Shown piece after piece: positions 1 to 6,614 of a stretch of DNA of 9,750 nt. Location of the stretch: NCBI GenBank assembly GCA_013204195.1, contig JABMOJ010000126.1:1-9750 (forward strand). Reading direction: 5' to 3'. A program made the position numbers and the translations under genes. The DNA comes from SAR86 cluster bacterium (GTDB taxonomy: Bacteria > Pseudomonadota > Gammaproteobacteria > Pseudomonadales > Azotimanducaceae). Numbering within the stretch: the stretch's first letter is position 1; the number at the start of each line of letters is the position of its first letter. The notes below the pieces were generated by a model that worked only from the letters and a program-made list of their open reading frames with translations, was not told the origin of the DNA and ran no database searches.

Positions 1-1
1 G

Positions 2-145
2 ACCGGGGTCGATCTCAACGAGCGCATCCCGGGGCTCAAAGCATGGCGTATCGCATTCGCCGCTGACGCTGTTAGCCAACGGGTGGCCGCTGATACAGAA
101 GCCAATCGCGAAGGATTTTTCGGTTATATCAAAAGCCTCAGCTAA
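2..145 (+). CDS. C-terminal end of a probable glutathione S-transferase (5' truncated by window edge)
   Basis: The frame is open from the window edge and gives 47 residues ending at TAA 143-145. Visible pieces include IPGLKAW and, near the end, RVAADTEANREGFFGYIKSLS as two adjoining stretches (RVAADTEANREG, then FFGYIKSLS). A 'P-x-L-x-x-W' step followed by a short helix and an 'AD.EA.R..FF.Y' tail is typical of the last helices of the GST C-terminal domain. Cytosolic GSTs conjugate glutathione to electrophiles or act as isomerases or reductases. The thioredoxin-like N-terminal domain and catalytic residue lie outside the window, so the class cannot be assigned. It converges on the RND permease gene with 62 bp between the stops. 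Family assignment rests on a short tail and is moderate at best; that it is a real coding end is fairly secure. Confidence 0.45.
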   Translation, partial: TGVDLNERIPGLKAWRIAFAADAVSQRVAADTEANREGFFGYIKSLS

Positions 146-207
146 ACGACAAGGCGAGATGATGTCCGCGGCGAACGACTCTGGTATAAAAAGCCGAGCC
201 TCGCCGC

Positions 208-3200
208 CTAACCAGTAAAGGATTCGTCAGCGTTGCTGACGTTGCTGCCGGCCGATGGTCGGCGCAATAATCTAATGTCGTTAAGCACCACGTAAAGACA
301 GGGAATCAGGATCAGCGTGATGACCGTGGCGAACAAAATGCCAAAACCCAGCGACACTGCCATCGGCTTCACCAGCTGCGCAGAGAGGCTGGTTTCAGTC
401 AGGATCGGCAGTAAACCGAAAAATGTCGTGACCGATGTGAGCATGATGGCGCGAAACCTTTCCGACCCGGCCTTGATTGCCGCTTCAACATAATCCATGC
501 CGTCAGCCACAGACTTGTTGACGAAGTCCACCAGAATGATGCTGTCATTCACCACCACACCGGCGAGCGCAATGATGCCGTAAACCGACAGTGCGCTAAA
601 AGGAATGCCGACGATCACATGACCAATCAAGGCGCCAATCATGCCGAAAGGAATCACCGCCATGATGATAATCGGTTGCAGGTAAGATTTTAGCGGTATG
701 GCCATTAATGCATAGATGGCGAAGAGTGCCAGCACCGTCGTAAAAATCATCCGCTGAATAAGCTCCTCCTCTTCTTGACTCGCACCACCCAATTCAATGC
801 TTACATCAGGATGTTTTTGTAAAAGCTGGCGAGAAAATTCGCCCTGGGTGACATCCTCGACAATCTTACCCGGCTGAGTAATCGTCGTATTAATATCCGC
901 CGAGATAATCACCGCCCGTTGCCCCGAGGTCCTTCTGATGGTGGAAGGCGAAACACGATGCTCCAGTTCCGCAACAGCCGTGAACGGGACTTCGTCACCT
1001 TCTTTCGTTCTAATATACATGGATTCAAGATTACCCATGGATTCGCGCTCTTGCTGCGGATAGCGAACCATCACTTTAACTTCCTCCCGGCCGCGCTGAA
1101 TACGCTGAGCTTCAACACCATAAAATCCGGCACGAACCTGGCTGGCTAGATCAGTCAGCGCAAGCCCTAGGGCCTCAGCAGAAGGCTTAATCTTCAGGTT
1201 GATCTCAGGGATGCTGCCGGCATTGGAGTTCTCGATGTCGTTAACCCCCTCATAAGATCTGAGATGTTGATGCAACATTTCTGCCGCAGCTTCAAGTTCT
1301 TGCGTATTCGGTGAAATCAACTTGAAATTGATGTCCTTGCCGTAACCATGAGACTTTTGAGCGCCCGTAATCTGTATGGCTTTAACCCCAGAAATCTCTC
1401 CCACTCGCTCTCGCCATTGAGTGGCTATTTGTGCAGGATTCTGCGAAAGACTATCTACTGGCTTCAATTCCGCAACAACAGTGCCGGTAGTGTTATAGAC
1501 ATAAGCAGCGACATTTTTGAGAAATTTTGCCTCTACTGGTTGTTCCGCATCAAGGCTGAGAAGTGAGTTATTGAGCCTTTCAACCACCTTGATGACCTGG
1601 GCCGGAGAGGTTCCATCCACCATCTCGATTTCCCCCCTGATGAAGTCTGTGGACATAACCGGGAAGAAAACGGTTTTGATATATGGCCCCATGACAAAAC
1701 CCATCGCCAAAATCAACATGCCAACAAACACAGAGAGGGTTAGGTAGCGCGCCTCAATCGCTTTGACAAGCAAGGGTTGGTACTGCTGTTGTATAAAACG
1801 CTTTAAGCCAACAGAAAAATAATTTTGAAATCGTCTAAGTGCTGAATTGTCATCCGCGGTTATGGGACGCATGCTGGCAAGGTGAGCAGGCAGGATTAGC
1901 TTTGATTCGACGATACTAAATAACAGACATAAAATCACCACCGACCCAATCGCGGCTGGCAGCGCGCCGAAACCACCTGGCACGGTTAAGAACGGCACAA
2001 ATGTCGCCACCGTTGTCAGCACACCAAAGGTGGCGGGCATAGCAACACGTTTCGCGCCACGAATGACATTGTTGAGGGTGTGGCCGTCCTGCTCACCGGC
2101 GGTCTGAACGCTTTCGCCAATGATAATCGCGTCATCCACAACAATCCCAAGCACTAGAATGAAACCGAACAGACTGAGCAAGTTTAATGAGCCATCTACC
2201 AGTGGCAGCAAAGCAAATGCACCTAGAAAAGCGATAGGCATACCGAGCATGACCCAGAAAGCCAGTTGAAGACGAAGAAAGATCCCCAAGGTCACCAATA
2301 CAAGAATAATACCCATCAGCATATTAGACACCATCATGCCAATGGACTCTGAAAGATAGTCCGTGCTGTTTCCCCAAGACTGTATTGATATACCCTCGGG
2401 CAATGTCTTGCTTCTTTTTTCTACGTACTCAGTGACTTCGTTAGAGATATCGATTTGATTTTGATCACCAACAGCAGATACAGATATCCCAATGCTCGGC
2501 TTGCCATTGAACAGCGAATAAAATCGAACCTCGGCGAACCCATCATTAATCTCCGCGATATCGCTTAAGGTCAATCTAGTGCCATCAGACGCGGAAATCA
2601 GCACGATTTTTTCGAAGTCGGCTTTTCGATAGGCCTGCCCTTCTGTTCGCAACAAGATGTCGCCTGAGTCCGACCGAATCGAACCAGCCGGCAGATCCAG
2701 TGAGGAACGCTGCACGGCCTGAGCCACATCCTGCAGCGAGAGTCCGTATTGACGCAGCCTTGACTCTTCCACTTCGATGCTGATTTCGTAGGGTCTAGCA
2801 CCTCGAACGTCAGCTTTCGTGACGCTGGGGAGCGAAAGAATTTCACCCTGAATAGTTACCGCCAATCCTTTCATGGTGGTTTCATCCAACTCACCAAAAA
2901 TCTGCACGCTGATAGCACGAGGCTGAGGTTGATTTCGGTAAATGTTGGGTCGCTCAATAGAAGCCGGAAAGTTCACAATCCGGTCAACCGCCGCGTTGAC
3001 TTCATCGAGCACCGCCAGCCCGTCGTAGGCCGTTTCAATATCCAGTTCCACTGTGCCAGAAGACGGATTCGCAAAGGACCGCATGTTAACAATGCCTTCT
3101 ATATCCCGCACCGCTTCTTCAATGCGAATCACAACCCCGGTTTCCACTTCGCCGGGCGAGGCGCCAGGAAAAGGCACTTGAATAGTGATTCGATCTAGCT

Positions 3201-3366
3201 GAACGTCAGGCATGATCTGCGTTCGAATGGTTAGCGCGGAAAAGATCCCCGTCAGAATAATGACGAACATCAACAGATTGGCTGCTACATGATTCCTGGC
3301 AAACCAGGCAATAATCCCCTTGTGCGGATCAATTGATTCCAACGCTCGAACCCCCTGTCCCTTCAA
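208..3366 (-). CDS. RND-family efflux permease (HAE1/AcrB-like, inner-membrane pump subunit)
   Basis: This 1052-residue protein is a proton-driven inner-membrane pump of the AcrB superfamily (ACR_tran). It extrudes hydrophobic or toxic compounds in complex with a periplasmic adaptor and an outer-membrane channel. Length and the duplicated plan fit: TM1 at about 28-47, first porter block to about 335, TM2-6 at about 345-490, TM7 at about 543-560, second porter block to about 865, and TM8-12 at about 872-1028. TM4 has the proton-relay pair D411-D412 (VVDDAIII). In TM10 the position of AcrB Lys940 is Asn (N940-D941 in VVVNDSIILVDF), while Arg and Thr equivalents of AcrB R971/T978 are present (R970, T977). 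The start is TTG with AGGA five bases upstream; a second TTG at 3342 is possible. It overlaps the adaptor gene, so the two are co-translated. Substrate is not predictable. Confidence 0.93.
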   Translation of the reverse strand: MKGQGVRALESIDPHKGIIAWFARNHVAANLLMFVIILTGIFSALTIRTQIMPDVQLDRITIQVPFPGASPGEVETGVVIRIEEAVRDIEGIVNMRSFANPSSGTVELDIETAYDGLAVLDEVNAAVDRIVNFPASIERPNIYRNQPQPRAISVQIFGELDETTMKGLAVTIQGEILSLPSVTKADVRGARPYEISIEVEESRLRQYGLSLQDVAQAVQRSSLDLPAGSIRSDSGDILLRTEGQAYRKADFEKIVLISASDGTRLTLSDIAEINDGFAEVRFYSLFNGKPSIGISVSAVGDQNQIDISNEVTEYVEKRSKTLPEGISIQSWGNSTDYLSESIGMMVSNMLMGIILVLVTLGIFLRLQLAFWVMLGMPIAFLGAFALLPLVDGSLNLLSLFGFILVLGIVVDDAIIIGESVQTAGEQDGHTLNNVIRGAKRVAMPATFGVLTTVATFVPFLTVPGGFGALPAAIGSVVILCLLFSIVESKLILPAHLASMRPITADDNSALRRFQNYFSVGLKRFIQQQYQPLLVKAIEARYLTLSVFVGMLILAMGFVMGPYIKTVFFPVMSTDFIRGEIEMVDGTSPAQVIKVVERLNNSLLSLDAEQPVEAKFLKNVAAYVYNTTGTVVAELKPVDSLSQNPAQIATQWRERVGEISGVKAIQITGAQKSHGYGKDINFKLISPNTQELEAAAEMLHQHLRSYEGVNDIENSNAGSIPEINLKIKPSAEALGLALTDLASQVRAGFYGVEAQRIQRGREEVKVMVRYPQQERESMGNLESMYIRTKEGDEVPFTAVAELEHRVSPSTIRRTSGQRAVIISADINTTITQPGKIVEDVTQGEFSRQLLQKHPDVSIELGGASQEEEELIQRMIFTTVLALFAIYALMAIPLKSYLQPIIIMAVIPFGMIGALIGHVIVGIPFSALSVYGIIALAGVVVNDSIILVDFVNKSVADGMDYVEAAIKAGSERFRAIMLTSVTTFFGLLPILTETSLSAQLVKPMAVSLGFGILFATVITLILIPCLYVVLNDIRLLRRPSAGSNVSNADESFTG

Positions 3367-4537
3367 CTGCTTCCTGGTATCGAACAGCCGTGCCAGGCAG
3401 AGGGTTTTCAGGAACAGTCAGGCTGATGAGCTGACCTGGCTCGAGGCCAGATTTGATCAGTACAAATTTTTCATCCGCGCGTGCCACTTCGACGCTTACG
3501 GGCTCCAAGGTATCTTCCGCTGTAATGACCCATAGTTTACCATCTCTTTTTAGTGCACTGCGTGGCACTCTAATGACATCTTTGAGCTGCTGTCCGGTGA
3601 TACTTGCTTCGACGAAGGTGCCGATTCTGAGCGGCTGTAGCCATTTGGCCGAATGTTGGTTGTAAGGGTCTTCAATCTGGGCCACGAGGTATAACACACG
3701 ACTACGCGCATCGAATACGCCCTCGGTACGAACTATCCGCCCTTTCCAGGTATAGCGTTCACCGCCGATATTTGCCGCCAACGTGACGTTCGGGCCGTTG
3801 CCGCTGACGAGCTCACGCTCGTCCAGGCCGAGAAAGGGTAGCTCTCTGTCGGGCAGCGGCAATCTAATTTCTGCCACATCAACAGCAAACGTCGCGGCCA
3901 GGGGTGTACCGCCATTCACAAACTGGCCGATATCTGCGCGTTTTTCCCTAACGAGCCCATTGTAGGGAGCTCTGATGGTCGTTCGATCAAGGTCGCCTTC
4001 ACGCTTCTCGAGTTCCGCCCTGGCAAACTCAAGGTTGGCAAGCGCTTCAGTGAGTTGTGGCTTGCGTAGCGCCAAGTCAGACGCCGCCTTACTGGACTTC
4101 AACACTGACTGCGCGCGCTCCCAGTCCTCTTTAGCATAGTCTGCAAGCCCCGCCTCACGGGTTACCATTGTTTCAGCCGATATGACCGAGGCTTGGGCAC
4201 GCTTCACTTCAGAGCGATAGTTTCGATCGTCAATCCGAACCAGCACATCGCCTTTGTTGAAAAATCCACCTGCGACAAATGCCGGAGACACCTCCGTAAT
4301 CAAGCCCGCTACCTCTGAGATCAGGGTCGTCTCGGTCCGGGGAGTCACGCTACCTTGCACAGAGACTGTAATTTTTACATCAGTGATTTCCGCACGCATG
4401 ACGTCCACAAACATGGTTGGCGGACTCGTTTCAACGGTTTGTGGTGGCGATTTTTGGTTATACATCCACACGGCTGCAGCCAGGCTGACGCAGATGATGG
4501 TAATAGACAGGATGGTTTTTGTTGGCATGCCGGCCAT
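3329..4537 (-). CDS. Periplasmic adaptor subunit (HlyD/MFP family) of the RND efflux pump
   Basis: Membrane-fusion protein that links the RND pump to an outer-membrane channel. Counting from ATG 4537 (402 residues), a single N-terminal hydrophobic anchor lies at about 9-26 (ILSITIICVSLAAAVW). The first lipoyl half-motif follows at about 75-115 (EVAGLITEV...VLVRIDD), then a helical hairpin rich in Ala/Glu/Arg to about 182, the second lipoyl half (IRAPYNGLVREKRADIGQFV) at about 188-207, and beta-barrel and membrane-proximal domains. No lipobox cysteine context is seen, so it is anchored by the helix rather than by lipid. The frame opens with a TTG at 4591, but that lies in a non-hydrophobic extension across the probable promoter. 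ATG 4537 or ATG 4528 puts the anchor where it should be, and I chose 4537. It precedes the permease and overlaps it by 38 bp, the usual adaptor-pump operon order. Confidence 0.9.
   Translation of the reverse strand: MAGMPTKTILSITIICVSLAAAVWMYNQKSPPQTVETSPPTMFVDVMRAEITDVKITVSVQGSVTPRTETTLISEVAGLITEVSPAFVAGGFFNKGDVLVRIDDRNYRSEVKRAQASVISAETMVTREAGLADYAKEDWERAQSVLKSSKAASDLALRKPQLTEALANLEFARAELEKREGDLDRTTIRAPYNGLVREKRADIGQFVNGGTPLAATFAVDVAEIRLPLPDRELPFLGLDERELVSGNGPNVTLAANIGGERYTWKGRIVRTEGVFDARSRVLYLVAQIEDPYNQHSAKWLQPLRIGTFVEASITGQQLKDVIRVPRSALKRDGKLWVITAEDTLEPVSVEVARADEKFVLIKSGLEPGQLISLTVPENPLPGTAVRYQEAVEGTGGSSVGIN
3371..3375 (-). promoter_or_regulatory. Ribosome binding site supporting the TTG start of the RND permease
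   Basis: On the minus strand AGGAA stands four bases before the TTG at 3366 (AGGA with five-base spacing). It lies inside the last codons of the adaptor gene. It favours TTG 3366 over the alternative in-frame TTG at 3342, which has only a G-run (3351-3355) eight bases upstream. No ATG or GTG is available near the expected N-terminus. Confidence 0.5.
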
Positions 4538-4541
4538 TATA
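4536..4541 (-). promoter_or_regulatory. Candidate -10 box (TATAAT) overlapping the adaptor start codon
   Basis: The minus strand reads TATAAT, a perfect sigma70 -10 consensus, and its last two bases are the first two of ATG 4537. Seven bases after the box comes a second in-frame ATG (4528). If the box is used, transcription would begin at or next to that ATG, giving a leaderless or near-leaderless mRNA. No good -35 is found at 16-18 bp upstream (CTACAT at 17 bp matches poorly), so the hexamer may be chance. Confidence 0.25.
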
Positions 4542-4589
4542 CTCTTTGTCGATAGACTATGTAGTACGCGCAACAAGCCAATTTCGATC

Positions 4590-4595
4590 AATATA
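4590..4595 (-). promoter_or_regulatory. Alternative -10 candidate (TATATT) for the efflux operon
   Basis: TATATT, five of six matches to the -10 consensus, lies about 50 bp upstream of ATG 4537 on the minus strand, in the only non-coding space before the operon. It would leave a leader of about 45 bases. The -35 region at the proper spacing does not match consensus well. It is offered as a conventional alternative to the box at the start codon. Confidence 0.2.
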
Positions 4596-4640
4596 CAGGC
4601 GATCGAGAATCAGCACCGGGCGCTGCGGCGGTAGAATGAC

Positions 4641-4661
4641 AGCCAGCGGCAGCCGCTGGCT
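4641..4661. terminator. Perfect 9-bp GC-rich hairpin between lemA-GIDE and efflux operons
   Basis: AGCCAGCGG, loop CAG, CCGCTGGCT form a perfect 9-bp stem with a 3-base loop. It sits about 120 bp beyond the stop of the GIDE gene and about 100 bp before the adaptor start, both read on the minus strand. That is where a terminator of the lemA operon is expected. No run of T follows on the minus strand (GTCATTC), so it is not a classic intrinsic terminator. It could act with Rho, as an mRNA 3' stabiliser, or as a protein site. Confidence 0.4.
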
Positions 4662-4782
4662 TTGAAAACACTAAATCAATGGACATCGGGTAACTCGCGC
4701 AATCGGCGTGATCCGAGGGCTAGTGGAACTTGGTACGAACGGAACTACCAAACCGTTAGTTAGCGTCACATCAGACCCTGCG

Positions 4783-5658
4783 CTAAAACAGATCGCGACG
4801 AACGATAGTCATAAACACAGCATAGGCGCCCGAGACAACAAACAGGCCAAGCAAACCAACCGCATAAAGCTGATAGCGGCTGGCGAGTTCGTCTTGCGGA
4901 ATACTGGATATGATATAGGGGTGGCTTTTATTAAAAGGCGTCACAAGATTGTGGTGTTGCGTCGGCACATCGTCGTTAGCTGCCGCCGACTTGACTTGGC
5001 TAATGGCAGCCTCACGCGCTTGATTCCACTCATTCATATCAATATCACCATCGCCATTTAGATCGAAGCGCCGCAGTAATTCGCGGCGATTGTGTTTCCA
5101 CTGGCTCAACAATACGCGCACGCCACTGTTGAGCACTTCGGCTTTGGATCCACCTTGGTCTGTTTCAAATTGGCCCAGGCAATAAACTCTGTCATTTTCC
5201 GCAATCAGCCGCTCGGTGTAACGCCAGTCGCCAACCACCCACACCTTCTTCTTTCGAGTAATGACCCTACCCAACTCTGGGTCAACTGCACACAGCCCCG
5301 TACCATCGTCCACGTAAAAGCTGTAGATACTGGTATCACGCTCCACCTCTTCCCAATCGTTACCTTTTTTTTCTATGAGATAATCAAACCAGACACATTC
5401 CCGACCACTGCCAGGTACCCTGAGCGGCTTATCGTCCAACGATCTGGCGCGGCCTTCAAGCTGGACGAAGCCCTGACTGGCCGAGCGAATCTTTGAGGTC
5501 GGAGTATCTTGCATGATGCGTCCATGACGAACGAAACCAAACAGGCCAATAACTGATCCAAAGCATACTAACAGGGCGGCTAGCATCACCCAGGCGAACG
5601 CTGTGTCGTCGAAAGACAGGGTGAGGCCTATGAGAAAATCAATAGACGAATCGATCAT
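4783..5658 (-). CDS. GIDE-domain (MUL1-like) membrane protein with an inserted EF-hand, partner of LemA
   Basis: A 291-residue protein with one hydrophobic segment at each end (about 20-43 and 263-286). Between them is a domain resembling the GIDE/BAM domain of the mitochondrial E3 ligase MUL1: SKIRSASQGFVQLEGRA (55-71), ECVWFDY (87-93), YVDDGTGLCAVDP (115-127) and ERLIAENDRVYCLGQF (149-164). No RING finger is present, so ubiquitin ligase activity is not implied. Residues 199-210, DLNGDGDIDMNE, form a canonical 12-position EF-hand loop with D1, N3, D5, G6, I8 and E12, suggesting calcium binding. Topology is ambiguous: basic residues follow both hydrophobic segments. Its ATG overlaps the lemA stop by one base (TAATG), indicating translational coupling. 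Bacterial GIDE-domain genes next to lemA are a known pairing; the molecular role is unknown. Family call is confident, function is not. Confidence 0.8.
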   Translation of the reverse strand: MIDSSIDFLIGLTLSFDDTAFAWVMLAALLVCFGSVIGLFGFVRHGRIMQDTPTSKIRSASQGFVQLEGRARSLDDKPLRVPGSGRECVWFDYLIEKKGNDWEEVERDTSIYSFYVDDGTGLCAVDPELGRVITRKKKVWVVGDWRYTERLIAENDRVYCLGQFETDQGGSKAEVLNSGVRVLLSQWKHNRRELLRRFDLNGDGDIDMNEWNQAREAAISQVKSAAANDDVPTQHHNLVTPFNKSHPYIISSIPQDELASRYQLYAVGLLGLFVVSGAYAVFMTIVRRDLF

Positions 5659-6239
5659 TAGCGGTTTACCGAACTGCTCAAGTTGATTTTTACCGGTAAC
5701 AAGGCAACGGTTTCAAATTTCAGATACGCGAACTCAATAAAACCAAAACTTCGAGCCAGTACGACGTCAGGAACTTGCTGGATGCGCGTGTTATTCAGCC
5801 GCACCGATTCGTTGAATATTTCACGCCGATCAGCGATCGCATCTTCCAACTGGGAAATTCGCTCCTGCAAGGCCAAGAAGTTTTCATTAGCCTTGAGATC
5901 TGGATAGGCTTCACAGCGGGCAAATAGCTGGCTAAGCGAGGTTCGCATCAAGGTTTCGGCGTGACCGAGGCCCCGCACATCGTGCTTCTCTTGTGCCGAA
6001 TGAACTCGACTACGCGCTTCAGTGATCGCCAACAAGACGTGCTGCTCATGGACCATATAGCCTCTGCACACAGCCACTAACAATGGTAATTCAGTGTGGC
6101 GCTGCTTCAATATCACTTCGATATTGGAAAAAGCGCGCGCCACATTATTTTTCAGCCTGATCAAACCATTGTAGATGATGACGGTATAGATCAGGATAAC
6201 CAGCGCCATAGCCGCTACAACAAACTCGAGAACTGTCAT
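5658..6239 (-). CDS. lemA: LemA family protein
   Basis: A 193-residue LemA protein of usual length. One N-terminal membrane segment (about 4-23) is followed by YNGLIRLKNNVARAFSNIEV (23-42), the typical 'YN.L..L.N.V..A.S.I.V' opening. Then come KQRHTELPLLVAVCRGYM.HE (45-65), the signature EAYPDLKANENFLALQ (110-125), and a helix ending in RREIFNESVRLNNTRIQQVP (138-157). These make the helical bundle of the family, exposed outside or at the membrane face. The function of LemA is not well defined; it is often linked with membrane proteases or envelope modules. It starts with ATG and GGAG eight bases upstream (6248-6251), and is first in an operon with the GIDE-EF-hand gene. The 3' end reads through TAATG into the next gene. 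Confidence 0.9.
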   Translation of the reverse strand: MTVLEFVVAAMALVILIYTVIIYNGLIRLKNNVARAFSNIEVILKQRHTELPLLVAVCRGYMVHEQHVLLAITEARSRVHSAQEKHDVRGLGHAETLMRTSLSQLFARCEAYPDLKANENFLALQERISQLEDAIADRREIFNESVRLNNTRIQQVPDVVLARSFGFIEFAYLKFETVALLPVKINLSSSVNR

Positions 6240-6614
6240 CGCTTATTCTCCGTTGTTTCCTTCGATCTATCGGCTCTAGCGTACAGCCCCTGAACGTATC
6301 GACCCTGCGTGCTCGCCGTGCACTGGCAACAGCTGCGATAATCACGCTATCAGCGGCAAAACCTCGCCCAAGGATGAGTCGGCAAACTTGTGTCAGTTAG
6401 CGATCGAAATCATGTACTGTAAATATTTATCGTGCATAGTGCAGGCCCGCTCATCACCGCGAGCTGCCCGTCGGTCTGGTAATCAGCGAGTGCCCCTACG
6501 CGTAGACGAATCGAATCAAGGGCTAAAGAGAGGGGGCTTACTATCTATTGGTGCTGCGGTCTCGACAATCTTCTGCGCAAGGAGCAGCACCTTTAGCAAG
6601 ACTATTCTTTTTAG
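6240..6614. other. 375-bp intergenic stretch without a credible gene
   Basis: This lies between the DUF1295 gene end and lemA start, both on the minus strand, so it should hold the lemA promoter and the end of the upstream operon. No frame shows protein-like composition and no tRNA fold was recognised. It contains a 10-bp palindrome CTACGCGTAG (6496-6505), an AT-rich patch with AAATATTT (6421-6428), an 8-bp inverted repeat (6550-6557 with 6584-6591), and an imperfect inverted repeat GCTGCGATA/TATCAGC (6332-6354) about 100 bp before lemA. No strong -35/-10 pair was found. The length is larger than other gaps here. Confidence 0.6.
6550..6591. repeat. Inverted repeat GGTGCTGC ... GCAGCACC downstream of the DUF1295 gene
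   Basis: Two 8-bp perfect arms (6550-6557 and 6584-6591) enclose 26 bases that themselves hold TGCGCA. It begins 24 bp after the DUF1295 stop on the minus strand, a position that suits a 3'-end structure. The loop is large and no T-run follows on the minus strand, so an intrinsic terminator is not established. Confidence 0.3.

Noticed and set aside
153..205. GGCGAG/CTCGCC inverted repeat between the GST and permease stops as a bidirectional terminator
   Set aside because: Six-base arms separated by 41 bases and no T-run; too weak to call.
231..247. Tandem CGTTGCTG repeat at the end of the permease gene
   Set aside because: It is only two short units encoding the Ser-Asn-Val-Ser-Asn tail and does not suggest a repeat element.
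4430..4500. Lipoprotein signal in the adaptor (Cys within the N-terminal hydrophobic stretch)
   Set aside because: The residues before the Cys are Thr-Ile-Ile rather than a lipobox, and the Cys is in the middle of the hydrophobic segment.
4538..4591. N-terminal extension of the adaptor from TTG 4591
   Set aside because: The added 18 residues precede the hydrophobic anchor without a signal-like character, and the stretch overlaps likely promoter sequence.
4708..5496. Plus-strand open frames of 117 and 134 codons (4708-5061, 5092-5496)
   Set aside because: They lie opposite the GIDE-EF-hand gene, whose motifs are clear. Their translations lack protein-like composition and have no ribosome binding site.
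6440..6520. Possible tRNA-like stretch (TTCGATTC-like piece with flanking stems, minus strand)
   Set aside because: No acceptor stem or anticodon arm could be assembled around it.
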